Origin: CAIWHR01 sp963773195
GTDB taxonomy: Bacteria > Pseudomonadota > Gammaproteobacteria > Burkholderiales > Casimicrobiaceae
NCBI GenBank assembly: GCA_963773195.1
Contig: CAVZAE010000002.1
Coordinates: forward strand, 193,395 to 257,394
DNA length: 64,000 bases
Direction: 5' to 3'
This document shows, in pieces, positions 52,843 through 63,387 of this stretch (position 1 is the first letter of the stretch; each line of letters begins with the position of its first letter). The notes beneath the pieces are model-generated. The model searched no databases and was not told where the DNA came from. It was given only the letters and a program-made list of their open reading frames with translations. A program made the translations under genes and the position numbers.

Positions 52843-53649
52843 TTAGGCGGCTCCCTGTGGTGACTCTTCCGCATTCATCGGTTGGAGATAGCGCTTCAGC
52901 TCGGCGTGGCCGTAGTACTCGTCGAGGCGCTCGGCTGGCGTGTCGACCAGCACTTGACCATCCTTCATGAACAGCAGGCGCGTCGCTAGCGAACGGGCGA
53001 ACTCGACATGGTGAGTAACCAGGAGCATCGGGATGTGGAACTTCTCGTTGATCTTTCGCAGGTACCGAAGGATCTCGGCGGCGAGCGGCGGGTCGAGAGC
53101 GGACGTGATCTCGTCGAGTAACAGCACTTCGGGCTCCATGGCCAGCGCGCGCGCCAGCGCAACGCGCTGACGCTGGCCGCCCGAGAGCTGCGTCGGGTAC
53201 TTGTCGACCAGGCGGTCATCGTCCGTTCGCGTGCAGGGCTCGACGTTGACCAGGGCGCACAGCTCGCGAGCTTTCTCGGTCGAGCGCTTGACCGGGAGTT
53301 TCTTGACATAGATCGGACCCTCGGTGATGTTCTTCAGGATGCTCTTGTTAGGCCAGAGGTTGAATTCCTGGAACACGATGCCCACCCGCGAGCGGTGTGC
53401 ATTCTCGTCGACCAGGACCTTGGCGACGCCATTGGTCGCCTCGATGATCTTCTGTCCGCGGAAATAGATGGTGCCATGCTCGATGTGCTGCAGAAGGTTG
53501 AGACAGCGCAAGAGCGTGCTCTTGCCGGTGCCGCTCGGCCCGCAGATCGCAATCCGTTCCCGGTCGTAGATCGACAGGTTGAACTTCTTCAGTACCTCGT
53601 TCCTGCCGAACACTACGGTCACGTCTTCCAGGCGGAACAGCTCATCCAT
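52843..53649 (-). CDS. Polar amino acid ABC transporter ATP-binding protein
   Basis: The 268-residue ATPase has Walker A GPSGTGKSTLLRCLN, the Gln-loop segment VGIVFQEFNLWPNKS, signature LSGGQRQRVALARAL, Walker B VLLLDEITSALD and the switch His in LVTHHVEFA. The LRCLNLLQ and NLWP features are typical of the GlnQ/HisP group. Its start lies four bases after the permease stop. Confidence 0.92.
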   Translation of the reverse strand: MDELFRLEDVTVVFGRNEVLKKFNLSIYDRERIAICGPSGTGKSTLLRCLNLLQHIEHGTIYFRGQKIIEATNGVAKVLVDENAHRSRVGIVFQEFNLWPNKSILKNITEGPIYVKKLPVKRSTEKARELCALVNVEPCTRTDDDRLVDKYPTQLSGGQRQRVALARALAMEPEVLLLDEITSALDPPLAAEILRYLRKINEKFHIPMLLVTHHVEFARSLATRLLFMKDGQVLVDTPAERLDEYYGHAELKRYLQPMNAEESPQGAA

Positions 53650-53652
53650 CGG

Positions 53653-54334
53653 TCACGCCCTCTGCTGGAAGAATTCCATGCGCTGCATGCGCATGTAGAC
53701 CATGTTGCCCAGGCCCACGACGACGAGGTAGATCACGGCGATCGCCGTGTACGCCTCGAGCGATCGGTAGGTCTGGATCATGATCGTGTCCGCGGTATGC
53801 AGCAGCTCGCTCACGCCGAGCACCGATGCAAGCGTCGTCCACTTGAATTGGTTGATGTACAGCGCCACCATCGCCGGCAGCGAGATCCGCACGATCTCGG
53901 GAAAGATGATCCGCCGCAGTATCAGCGGGAACGGCATGCCGATCGCCTTGCCGGCATCGATGTACGTGTTCGGAATTTCCTCGATAGCACCGCGGATCAC
54001 GTCGGCGATGAACGCCGAGAGGTTGAGGGACAGCGCGACATAGGCAGACTGTCAGTCCGTCGAACCGGACGTCGAGCAGCACGGGCAGGAAGTAGTACAT
54101 CCATACCATCAGAACGAGCAGTGGCAGCCACCCAAAGAACGCGATATAGATATTGATGAGCACCTTGAGCGGCTTGGCATACGCCGATTTGATCGACAGC
54201 AGGATGCCGAGGATGTATCCGAGCAGCGTGCCGGCTACGATGGTGACGATCGTCAGTTTCATCGTAAGGATGAAACCACCGAGAAACGCCGGCCAGTACT
54301 CGAGGATCAGCGAGAGCTGCCAGTCATAGGTCAC
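53653..54334 (-). CDS. Polar amino acid ABC transporter permease, frameshifted
   Basis: The N-terminal frame from ATG 54334 (MTYDWQLSLILEYWPAFLGG) is a HisMQ-type permease up to LLDVRFDGLT. The remainder continues in another frame from near 54045 (YVALSLNLSAFIADVIRGAI), with the EAA loop DAGKAIGMPFPLILRRIIFP. One indel near 54045-54055 explains the change. Total length would be ~225 residues, normal for the family. Confidence 0.84.
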
Positions 54335-54429
54335 GTCGGGGATTCCTCACAGTGTGGTCGAACGACTCTTCGGCAGGCGCCGGCGCAAACTCGCTCTCCT
54401 GGGCTGATTCGCGCCGGCTTCCGATTGCG

Positions 54430-54898
54430 TCAATAGTTCTTCTTGATCGTGATCCACTCCTTGGAGTCCTTTTTGTATTTCTGTTCCAGGCGGTCGAGCA
54501 CGCCGGTGAATTCGAGGAAGTTGATCGACTGATCCAGGAAGTCCTTCCATTGCAGGTCGCGCGGCAGCAGCAGGCCGGTTCCCCAGAGGAGCAGCGGCCG
54601 TTCGGCGAAAACGTTGGTCGCAACGCCTTTGTGAGCCGCCACGAAGTTGGACACGCTTATCGAGTCCGCGATGCCGATGTCGGCGCGCTTGGACAGCACC
54701 TCGAGCATGGGCCGCGTGATGTCAGGCGTGTCGAGCACGATCAGCTTGGCGTCGGGCAGGAACTTCTGGGCGTAGCTGTGCCCGACCTCGCCGGCGGTGA
54801 CGGCGATCGTGAGCCCGGGCTTGCGCAAATCGGCTTCGGTCTTGAACCGGTTGTCGTCCGCACGTGCGACTGCGCTCAATCCGAGGATCGCGGCCCCG
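54430..54898 (-). pseudogene. Amino acid ABC substrate-binding protein, 5'-truncated
   Basis: Only the C-terminal ~150 residues are present: DDNRFKTEADLRKPGLTIAV, TAGEVGHSYAQKFLPDAKL and RADIGIADSISVSNFVAAHK. This is the second lobe of an SBP_bac_3 protein. The first lobe and signal peptide are missing. The frame is cut at about 54898 by an in-frame stop next to a T-rich stretch, where phage-like sequence begins. It belongs with the downstream permease and ATPase. Confidence 0.8.
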
Positions 54899-54903
54899 AC
54901 TTT

Positions 54904-55215
54904 TTATAGTCGCTGATTTGTCATCCAGATGTCAATGTCGGCCCGACTTCGCAGGATCGCGACCTCCACGCCCAGCCCCCTGCATGTGGCATGCACAAGG
55001 CTTTGATTGGCCGATACCACACCACCTCTGGGCCGCTTGGTTTCCACCAGAAATATTTTCCCGCCCGGCAGCAGCACCAGACGGTCGGGACAGCCGCGCT
55101 GGCCGGTGAAGCGCACCTTCCACGCCACCCCGCCCGCGGCCGCGACACGCGCCACCAGCTCGGTCTCGACGCTGCGCTCGCGGATCCTGTTGACAGTCAA
55201 TCGGGAACCCTCCAT
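54904..55215 (-). CDS. VRR-NUC domain phage nuclease
   Basis: From ATG 55215 the 103-residue protein has the PD-(D/E)xK core of the VRR-NUC family: GCPDRLVLLPGGKIFLVETK, followed by a helix (NQSLVHATCRGLGVEVAILR). Such small nucleases are common in phage and prophage replication modules and act on branched DNA. It is divergent from the DUF2800-like gene with 32 nt between starts. Its stop lies at the junction with the truncated binding-protein gene. Confidence 0.87.
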   Translation of the reverse strand: MEGSRLTVNRIRERSVETELVARVAAAGGVAWKVRFTGQRGCPDRLVLLPGGKIFLVETKRPRGGVVSANQSLVHATCRGLGVEVAILRSRADIDIWMTNQRL

Positions 55216-55247
55216 TGTCGCCGCATTGAACACGAAACACGGACACG

Positions 55248-56513
55248 ATGACGCAACACTCAAGCATTGTCGGCGGCTCGACCGCTGACCGCCTGCTGCG
55301 CTGCCCCGGCAGCTATCAGGCCACCCTAGCCCTGCCCAAATCAGCCGACGTGCCTTCCGAGTATGCCGAGGAAGGCACCGCGATGCACGCGGTGATGGCG
55401 GTGCTGATGGCGCAACGCGCCAGCGACGAAGTGTCTGACCCGGTACGGGTCGGTCAACACTTCCACGATCGCGAGCTGACGCAGGCCCACATCGACGAGA
55501 TGATCCAACCCGCGCTCGACGCATTGAACGAGCTGGAGCGGATCTACGGCGGCGGTTTCAAGGTGCTGGCGATCGAGAAGAGCGTCAAGTTTCCGCGCAT
55601 CCCCGGAGCCTTTGGAACGATTGATCTCATTCTCGCAAATAACGTCACCGTGCTGCACGTCGACTGGAAATTTGGCTCCGGCGTCCCGGTCCCGGTGCTG
55701 TACCGCGACGATCAGGGCGAGCGCGTCAACCCGCAGCTGATGTACTACTGCGCCGCCGCCATGAACTCGGCGCGGCATCTGTACCGGGGCAAGACCAATC
55801 TGGTGCTGGCGATCATCCAGCCGCGTGTTGATCCGCCACTGAGCCACGTCGCCATCTCCCGCAAGGAGATCAAGTGGTTCATCGAGGATCTGGAGGGCGC
55901 AGTGATAGCGGCGCTGGGCCGCAACCCGGTCAGAAACAAAGGCGAGCATTGCCGCTGGGCCCCCTGCAAGGTCAGCTGCCCGTTGTGGGTGGGCCCCTTT
56001 CTCGACCTCGCCACCCTGCACCTGACCCCACGCACCGACGTGGTCAGCAACAAGCAAACTGCGTACGGCGACTACCTCGCTAGGGCCAAGGCACTGGTCG
56101 ACATCGTCGCGCAGTACAAGCGCGAGGTCGACGAGCAGCTCTGGGCCTATCTGGAGGATGGCGGCTACGTGCCGGGCTGGCGGCTCAAGCCAAGGCCACG
56201 CAGCGCAAGTGGATCGACGAGGATGTCGTCTGGGATGAGCTGCGCAGGCGCTCGGCTTCGAGGACGAAGAAATCTGGGTCGCCAAGTTGCAGACCTTGCC
56301 GCCATCGACGCCACCGCCAAGAGGTTGGGCGTCAAGATCCCCGACCACTTGCGGGTCGCGCCGCCGTCGACCGAAACCACTATCGCCACCACGGACGATC
56401 CTGCGCCCGTGGTCGAGAAGCCGCTGGCGATCGAGCAGTTCGCCGCCGCGCTGCAACAATTGATGCGCAACGACGACGCCTGTATGGACAAAACCTATCC
56501 CTCGCAGGGATAG
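55248..56513 (+). CDS. Phage DUF2800-like PD-(D/E)xK protein, with a locally shifted stretch
   Basis: The N-terminal ~310 residues start with SSIVGGSTADRLLRCPGSYQ and contain EEGTAMHAVMA, GTIDLILANNVTVLHVDWKF and a Cys cluster (HCRWAPCKVSCPLW). These are typical of the RecB/Cas4-like DUF2800 family in phage replication modules. Between about 56190 and 56300 the frame reads as Arg/Ser-rich noise, while another frame gives AKATQRKWIDEDVVWDEL. Two compensating indels are therefore likely before AAIDATAKRLGVKIPDHLRV resumes. The 3' end runs into a long hairpin. Confidence 0.82.
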   Translation: MTQHSSIVGGSTADRLLRCPGSYQATLALPKSADVPSEYAEEGTAMHAVMAVLMAQRASDEVSDPVRVGQHFHDRELTQAHIDEMIQPALDALNELERIYGGGFKVLAIEKSVKFPRIPGAFGTIDLILANNVTVLHVDWKFGSGVPVPVLYRDDQGERVNPQLMYYCAAAMNSARHLYRGKTNLVLAIIQPRVDPPLSHVAISRKEIKWFIEDLEGAVIAALGRNPVRNKGEHCRWAPCKVSCPLWVGPFLDLATLHLTPRTDVVSNKQTAYGDYLARAKALVDIVAQYKREVDEQLWAYLEDGGYVPGWRLKPRPRSASGSTRMSSGMSCAGARLRGRRNLGRQVADLAAIDATAKRLGVKIPDHLRVAPPSTETTIATTDDPAPVVEKPLAIEQFAAALQQLMRNDDACMDKTYPSQG

Positions 56514-56530
56514 GTTTCATCCATACAGGC
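56478..56530 (+). terminator. Long perfect-armed hairpin at the end of the DUF2800-like gene
   Basis: GCCTGTATGGA (56478-56488) pairs with TCCATACAGGC (56520-56530), and AAACCTATCCC (56491-56501) pairs with GGGATAGGTTT (56507-56517), with a small internal loop and a five-base loop. No U-run follows. It spans the stop codon and could act as a terminator, an RNA stability element, or a protein-binding DNA site. Confidence 0.6.
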
Positions 56531-56598
56531 AGACTGTTTCACGTGAAACGACGGCGACGCCCCCGGCCGCGACAGGGGGTAACACGGAGTACGAAAAC

Positions 56599-57363
56599 AT
56601 GAACGATATCACCAACACGAACCCCAACACCGTCGGACAAGTCGATGATTTTGCTGATGTTCTAATCAAGTCTATCGATCAGAGCCGCTCCACCATGAGC
56701 GTCGGCGACAGCGGCAAGCCGATCCTGCGGCTGCTGCGCAACGGCATCTGGGTCTACGGCCAGAACAACGAGGAAGTACAGCAGGGATCGCAGTGGGCGG
56801 TAGATCTGAGGACACTGTCGCATGGCTGGGTCTGCTGGGGCGACGGCGAGTTGCTGGGGCAGGTCATGGTGCGCCTCAACATGACGCTGCCGGAGCAGCC
56901 TTCCGCCATTGATAACTATCCCTTCGTACCTCAATACGGCTTCGAGCTGAAATGCCTGTCGGGCGAGGACGAGGGCACGCTGGTGATCTACAAGAACAAC
57001 TCGCGGGGCTTCCGGATCGCCTTCGCCGACCTCAAGGACCGCGTCTACGCGCAGGCCACGGTCGACCGGCAGTTCTACTGGCCCATCATCACGCTGGGCG
57101 AGAGCAGCTACCCCCACAAAAAATACGGCGAGATCTTCGAGCCGGTGCTGACCATCGTGGCGTGGACCGACATCAACGGCAACCTGAAGGGTACGAACGC
57201 GCCGAAAATTGCTGCAGCGCACTCATACCCCTCCCCGAAACCGGCGCCGCAACCGGCCCCGGCGAGGGTCCGCAAGTCCTCGCTGGTACCGGAAACGCCC
57301 CCTGCTGCGCCGGTCTCGACCCAGCAGGCCCACGTCGGCCAGCGCCGCAGACCCGCCTCCTGA
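56599..57363 (+). CDS. Phage replication-module protein, possible ssDNA-binding protein
   Basis: The 254-residue protein has an acidic N-terminal third and a middle OB-fold-like region (GELLGQVMVRLNMTLPEQP, GTLVIYKNNSRGFRIAFADL). A Pro-rich basic tail follows (PKPAPQPAPARVRKS). In related phages a gene of this size between DUF2800 and DNA polymerase genes encodes a single-strand DNA binding protein. I do not recognise a firm motif, so the role rests mainly on context. It has an ATG at 56599 and ends 69 nt before the polymerase gene. Confidence 0.65.
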   Translation: MNDITNTNPNTVGQVDDFADVLIKSIDQSRSTMSVGDSGKPILRLLRNGIWVYGQNNEEVQQGSQWAVDLRTLSHGWVCWGDGELLGQVMVRLNMTLPEQPSAIDNYPFVPQYGFELKCLSGEDEGTLVIYKNNSRGFRIAFADLKDRVYAQATVDRQFYWPIITLGESSYPHKKYGEIFEPVLTIVAWTDINGNLKGTNAPKIAAAHSYPSPKPAPQPAPARVRKSSLVPETPPAAPVSTQQAHVGQRRRPAS

Positions 57364-57432
57364 GGCTCGGCCTAAGGCCGCCAGCGGGCCACCCGCTGGC
57401 GTTAACACGAACACGAACACGACAGGCCCGTC

Positions 57433-58386
57433 ATGCCCGATGACTACTTCGCCGCCGCCGATCGCGGCTGGTTCGACTTTGAGACCCGCAGCAACACCGA
57501 CATCAAGGCGGGAACCTACCGCTACGCCACCGAGGCCGACGCCATCGTGCTGGCCTACGCCATCGGCGACGGCCCGGTGTATCACGCCGAGGTGATCGAT
57601 TTCGACCACGGCCCGCTGCAATGGGATGATCTCCCGCTCGATTTCAGGCTGTTCCACGACCGCGTGGAGCGCGGCGAGGCGGTCTGGATCGCGTGGAACG
57701 CCGGTTTCGACCGCGCCATCTGGAACTACGCCACCACCGGCTTCCCAGAGATGCAGCCGCACCACGTCGTCGACGCCATGGTGCAGGCGACAGCCTCGGC
57801 CCTGCCGCCGGACCTGTCGATGGCCGCCAAGATGTCCGGCTCCACCCACAAGATCGAGAGCGGCAAGCAGCTGATCGCGCTGTTCTGCTCGCGCGACGGC
57901 CTGCGCGACGGCCTCGGCAAGAAGGCGGTGATGGTCAAAGGCACGCCGCAGAGCCACCCGGCCGAGTGGCGCGAGTTCTGCAGCCTCTACGCCACGGGCG
58001 ACATCACCGCGATGCGCGAGGTGTTCAAGTCGACGCGCATGCTGCCGATGCGGGAGTGGCGGGAATACTGGGCGATGGAGGCGATCAACGAGCGGGGCGT
58101 GCGGGTCGACTTGGAGATGGCCAAGCACGCCAGCGATCTGGCGGCGCAGGACAAGGTCTACTCCAACGCGGAGCTGTACCGGCTCACCGACGGCTATGTC
58201 TCCACCGTCGATCAGGTCGCGCGCATCACCGCGTGGCTGGTCGAGCGGCTGCCCAGCGAGGGCCGCTCGATCCTGATCAAGCGCGAGGAGGAGATCGACG
58301 AGGAGACCGGCGAGGTCAAGCGCCCGGCCAAGGACAGCCTGACCCGCAAGCAGGTCGAGCGCCTGATCGCGTTCTGTTCCGACCGG
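57433..58386 (+). pseudogene. Phage family A DNA polymerase, N-terminal part, truncated
   Basis: The ~318 recognisable residues start with the 3'-5' exonuclease motif FDFETRSNTDI, then NAGFDRAIW (Exo II) and SLYATGDITAMREVF (Exo III). The finger/palm region begins with EYWAMEAINERGVRVDLEMA. A full enzyme is usually 600-750 residues. After KQVERLIAF (about 58380) the frame reads unrelated codons and stops at 58512, where planctomycete-like sequence on the other strand begins. Polymerase motifs A, B and C are missing because of this break. Confidence 0.85.
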
Positions 58387-58390
58387 CCCA

Positions 58391-61359
58391 CTAATTCGGT
58401 CGCCTGCCGGAGTGGGACCGAGTTGAGCGTGGTGTGCAGTCCGCGTTCGCGGAGTCCGGCGGCGACGAACGGGGGCGAGAGGCCTGCGCGATACGCCCGG
58501 CCGCATACATGACCTGGGGAATGTCTACGGCCGGGATCCGGGCGTTGGGCCGGGGGATCAGTGCCCGGTCCGGACTGGGCCACCTTGCCGCCTCCTTGTG
58601 GCGGTCGAGGGCCCCTTTGAGGAAGCCGGCGAAGACATCGGGCGAGACCTTGCCGCCGAGCTTGCCGAGGACATTGCCGTCGCCGTCGAGGACCACATAG
58701 TTGGGGTTGGTGACGTCGTCGAACAGCTTGGCCTCGAGGTCGATGTTCTCGTCGGCCAGTTGAGCCGGGCGTCCTGGGGGATCGACTTGATCGGGACGAA
58801 GTCGGTGTAGAGCTGGACGGTGACGAACTCGCCTGAGGAGCGCGACGACCTCGGGCCGGGGCAGGACCTCCTGCTCCATCAGCCGGCAGTTGGCGCAGTT
58901 GACGCCCGGTGAAGTCGATCAGGATCGGCTTCTTCTCCGGCCTTGGCCTGCTCGAGCGGCCTCGTCGTAGCTCATCCCCCAGGCGACGCCGTGGAAGGTC
59001 TTCTGCTCGCGCTCGGCCTGCTTCGGGATCGGTCGAGGTGGCGGCTTTGGCGAGCCTCTCGCCGCCGACCCCCGCCCGTGCCGACCGGGGCCTTCGAGGT
59101 CGCCCGGCGTCGGGCGGCAGGAGGCCGACGATCAGCGGTACCAGATCTGGCTCTGCGGCGGCCGGCCGAACAGGGCCGGGGCCAGGAACAGGGCAGGCCC
59201 AGGAAGAGCCGAGCCGCAGACCATCCGGCCGGGGCCGACCTTCACCTCGTCGTGATCGTGGTCGGTCCGGAAGAGGCCGAGCAGGTAGATCCCGCAGACG
59301 ACGGCGAGGACGACCCAGATCGTCAGGACGACCTGGGCGTTGAACCAGGCGTCCTCCGGGGTCGACGAAGCCGATCTCGGCCGTGTTGAGGAACTTGAAC
59401 GCCGCGCCGATCTCGACCAGGCCGCCGACGACCTTGACCGCGTTCATCCAGTCGCCGCTCTTGGGCATCTTCGAGAGCAGGCCCGGCGAGAGCGCCAGCA
59501 GGAAGAACGGGAAGGCGAGCACCGTGGCGAACGTGGCCAGGCCGATGATCGGGTAGAGGAACTGCCCCTCGGCCGCCATCACGAGCAGGCCGCCGACGAC
59601 CGGGAACGTGCAGGTGAACGACGTGATCGTCAGGGTCAGCGCCATGAAGATGACGCCGATCAGCCCGCCCCGGCTCTCCCCCTGCGCCGAGGCGTTCAGC
59701 AGGAAGTTCGGCAAGCCGGATCTCGAACAGACCCGAGCAGGCTCAGGCCGAACGCCAGGAACAGCGCCGGCGACGCCGAAGTTCAGCCAGGGGTTGTTCG
59801 CCAGCTTCGGAGCGACGCCGCGCCGAGAAGAAGAACGAGACAGAGCACGCCGACCGCCGTGAAGATCGCCGATGATCGCCAGGCAATAGGTGATCGCCAG
59901 CCCGGTCGTCTTGCCCGTTGCTTCTTCTGCCCTTGCTTGACGAAGAAGTTGACCGTGATCGGCACCATCGGCCAGACGCACGGCATCACCAGCGCGAACA
60001 GGCCGCCCCCCGCGCAGAAGAGGAGAGAACGGAGAGGAACCCATCCTCGGGCTGGCCGGTCGAACTTTCGGACGTCGAGGTTCGGAATCGGGAAGGCGTG
60101 GCTTCCTTCGTGACGGCTCGGAGCCGTGCTGGCGCCGGGGCTTGGGATCCTCGACCTCGGCGGCCGGAGCCGAGCTGGCTCGGCTTTCGCGGCCGGCGCG
60201 AGCCGGGGGCGAAGCGGCGCGCGCGTCACCGGCGACCTCGACCTCGAACTTCGGCATCTCGGCGAGGGTCGTGCCGGAGGGCGGCGTGCAGTGGCGTCGG
60301 TGCAGAGCATGAAACCGATCTGGACCTTGACCGACTTCTTGCCCGGCGGCGGTCCCGGGGGGACTTCGAGCGGCAGAGCACCAGGAGACCTCGTCCTCGT
60401 AGAACTCGAGGAATGGGAGGTCCTTGAAGGCCGTATCCTTCTTCTTGATCGGCGGCCTGGAAGGCTTCCATTCTCCCTTTGGGACGAGACCGGCGGGGTC
60501 GAAGAGGTCGAACGAGGTGAGCTTCGGCCCGTCGTGCCGGCTGCTCGGTCGAGTACTTGTAGATGTGCCAGGGGGCGCGATCTTAGCGGTCACCTTCAGG
60601 GTGACGGTCTCGCCCGGCGTGGCCTTCGCGGGGATGATCTCGGTCGAGAACGAGGCCTGCTTCGGGCTGGATCCGGCTGTCCTTGGTCCTTCGGCTTGGG
60701 GCCGTCGGCCGCCGGAGCGGCCTGGATCGGCATTCAGAGACCAGCAGCGAGGCCGAGTGCCGGGTCGATACGTCCTCGACGACGAGCCGGGCAGGATCGT
60801 CAGCTCGACGTCGGGCAAGGTCCACTGGCCGGGGATGCTGCAATTCTCGTCGGTGCAGATCATGTAGCCGGCCTGGCATCGGAGCGTCTTCTTGCCGGGC
60901 GTCGCCTTCGCGGGAACCTTGAGCTTGAGGCTCCAGGTGACCTCGTCCTCGTGGAATTCGAGGAAGGGGAGATCCGGGAAGGCCGGTTCCTTCTTGCGTC
61001 ATCGGGTCGCGCGAGGCGGTCCAATCGCCCTGCGGGGTCAGTCCGGCCGTGTCGAAGAAGTCGAACTGGGTGAATTTCGGCCCCTCGTCGATCTGGTCCT
61101 TGGAGTACTTGTAGATGTGCCAGGGGGCTTCGAGCTTGGCCGTGACGCTGTAGGTGACGGTCTCACCCGGCCGGGCCTCCGAGGGCGAGACGGAGGTGGT
61201 CAGGACCGCCTGCTTGGGCCGGACCTGGATCCGGCTGTCCTTCTTGACCGGCTTCGCGTCTTGCCACTGGGCGACGGGGACCGGGACGGGCCAGAGCCAG
61301 AGAGCACCGATGCCCACGACCAGGAGAGCCAACCTTCGACAGATCCAGCGATTACGCAT
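58391..61359 (-). CDS. DsbD-like thiol:disulfide interchange protein, multiply frameshifted
   Basis: Fragments in several frames make one large protein. It has an N-terminal signal (RRLALLVVGIGALWLWPVPV) and two tandem DsbD-alpha-like domains (PWHIYKYSKDQIDEGPKFTQ, and a second copy with GPKLTSFDLFDPAGLVPKGE). A CcdA-type membrane part contains FTCTFPVVGGLLVMAAEGQF. The C-terminal thioredoxin domain has KPILIDFTG, the CxxC region NCANCRLMEQ in a shifted frame, and NPNYVVLDGDGNVLGKLGGK. It passes electrons from cytoplasmic thioredoxin to periplasmic proteins. At least six indels are needed for one frame. Gene style and codon use look planctomycete-like. Confidence 0.75.
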
Positions 61360-61653
61360 CACGTCTCGTCCCCCGAGGTAAGCCTGACCCGATCGAAACG
61401 AATGCCGATCTGACACGCGAGATCGACCTCCGCCGACGGCCTAATCCTAAGGCAGTCCCGCGTCTCGGACAAGCCGACGCCCGCGATCGAGGCGAGCCGG
61501 GGTTGAGGCGCCCGACTCGGCGGCCGATCGAACGAGCCGATCGCGGCATCACCGTGGCCGGCCTTGCGGCTCAGGGCCGGTGCGTCTACCATGGAAGTTT
61601 CGGCGCCCGGCGCGAAGACCCCCGGATCGTGGTCCCCGGTCGGCAAGGAGCCC

Positions 61654-63387
61654 ATGCAGTACGATCCCACCAATCCGCTCATCGTCCAGGGCGATCGCAC
61701 CGTCCTGGTCGAGGTCGATAATCCGCACTACGCCGAGGCCCGCGACGCCCTGGCCCCGTTCGCCGAGCTGGAGAAGAGCCCCGAACACATCCACACCTAT
61801 CGGCTCACGCCGCTCTCGCTGTGGAACGCCGCCGCCGCCGGGCATGACCGCCGAGGCGATGGTCGACGTGCTCGCCACGCTACAGCAAGTTCCCGCTGCC
61901 GACCAACCTGCCGGCCGACCTCGCCGAGCTGGTCAGCCGCTACGGCCGGGTCCGGCTCGAACGGCACGACGAGGACAGCTCCGGCTCGTCTGCCCCGACC
62001 GGCCGCTGCTCGAGGAGCTGGCCCGGCAGCCGAAGGTCCGCGACTACCTCGGCGACCGGCTCGACGCGACCAGCTTCGCGATCGACCGCGCCTTCCGCGG
62101 CGTCCTCAAGCAGGCGCTGATCGCCGTCGGCTACCCGGCCGAGGACCTGGCCGGCTACACCGAGGGCGCCGCCCTGCCGATCGACCTGCGCGACGATCGC
62201 GCCGCAGCGGCCTGCCGTTCACGGTCCGCGACTATCAGCGCGAGGCGGCCGACATCTTCTACGCCGGCGGCGACGTCCGCGGCGGCAGCGGCGTCATCGT
62301 GCTGCCCTGCGGCGCCGGCAAGACCATCGTCGGCATCGCCGCCATGGCCGCTGCTGCAGAAGATCGACGCTCGTCCTGACCACCAGCATCACCGCCGTCA
62401 AGCAGTGGCACCGCGAGATCCTCGACAAGACCGACCTCGCCGACGACCGAGGTCGCCGAGTACACCGGCGAGTCGAAGGAGATCGCCCCGGTCACGCTGG
62501 CGACCTACCAGATCCTGACGCTACCGCCCCGACAAGACGGACGAGTTCCCGCACTTCAAGCTCTTCGACGAGCGCGACTGGGGCCTGATCATCTACGACG
62601 AGGTGCACCTGCTGCCCGCGCCGGTCTTCCGCGTGACGGCCCAGATCCAGGCCCGCCGCCGGCTCGGCCTGACGGCGACGCTGATCCGCGAGGACGGCCG
62701 CGAGGGCGACGTCTTCAGCCTGATCGGCCCGAAGAAGTACGACGTGCCCTGGCGCGAGCTGGAGACGAAGGGCTGGATCGCCGAGGCGCAACTGCACCGA
62801 GGTCCGCGTCGCCCTGCCCGACGACGCTGCGCATGGAGTACGCCGTCGCCGAGTGGCGCAACAAGTACCGCATCGCCAGCGAGAACCCGGCCAAGGACGA
62901 CGTCGTCGGCCGGCTGCTCGAGCAGCACGACGGCCCGACGACCGGGTGCTGATCATCGGCCAGTACCTGAAGCAGCTCCGCCGGCTCGCGCAAGCGCTTC
63001 GACATCCCGCTCATCACCGGGCAGACGCCGAACGCCGAGCGCGAGGACCTGTACGGCAAGTTCCGCACGCGGCGAGGTCCGGCAGCTGATCCTCTCGAAG
63101 GTCGGCAACTTCGCCATCGACCTGCCGGACGCCAACGTGCTGATCCAGGTCTCCGGCACGTTCGGCTCGCCGGCAGGAAGAAGCCCAGCGGCTGGGCCGC
63201 ATCCTGCGGCCCAAGGCCAGCGGCGAGGTCGGCCCACTTCTACACGCTGGTGACCCGCGACACCCGCGAGCTGGACTTCGCCCACCACCGCCAGCTGTTC
63301 CTGACCGAGCAGGGCTACAGCTACGAGATCGTCGACGAGTCGGACGTGACGGCCGCGCCGGTGGGTTTGAACGGGGCCCAGCACTGA
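61654..63387 (+). CDS. XPB/Rad25-like superfamily 2 DNA helicase, multiply frameshifted
   Basis: ATG 61654 follows AAGGAG. The protein begins MQYDPTNPLIVQGDRTVLVE. The helicase core has LPFTVRDYQREAADIFY, Walker A LPCGAGKTIVGIAAM, the ITAVKQWHREILDKTDL segment, the DEVH box IIYDEVHLLPAPVFRV and the RED motif ARRRLGLTATLIREDGREGD. This is the order seen in bacterial XPB homologues, which unwind DNA 3' to 5'. At least five single-base shifts interrupt it between 61850 and 63240. The stop is TGA at 63385-63387. Confidence 0.8.

Noticed and set aside
58212..60863. 883-codon minus-strand frame as a single protein
   Set aside because: It crosses the phage/planctomycete junction and includes out-of-frame stretches. 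Only parts are DsbD-like, so it was replaced by a frameshifted DsbD-like gene.
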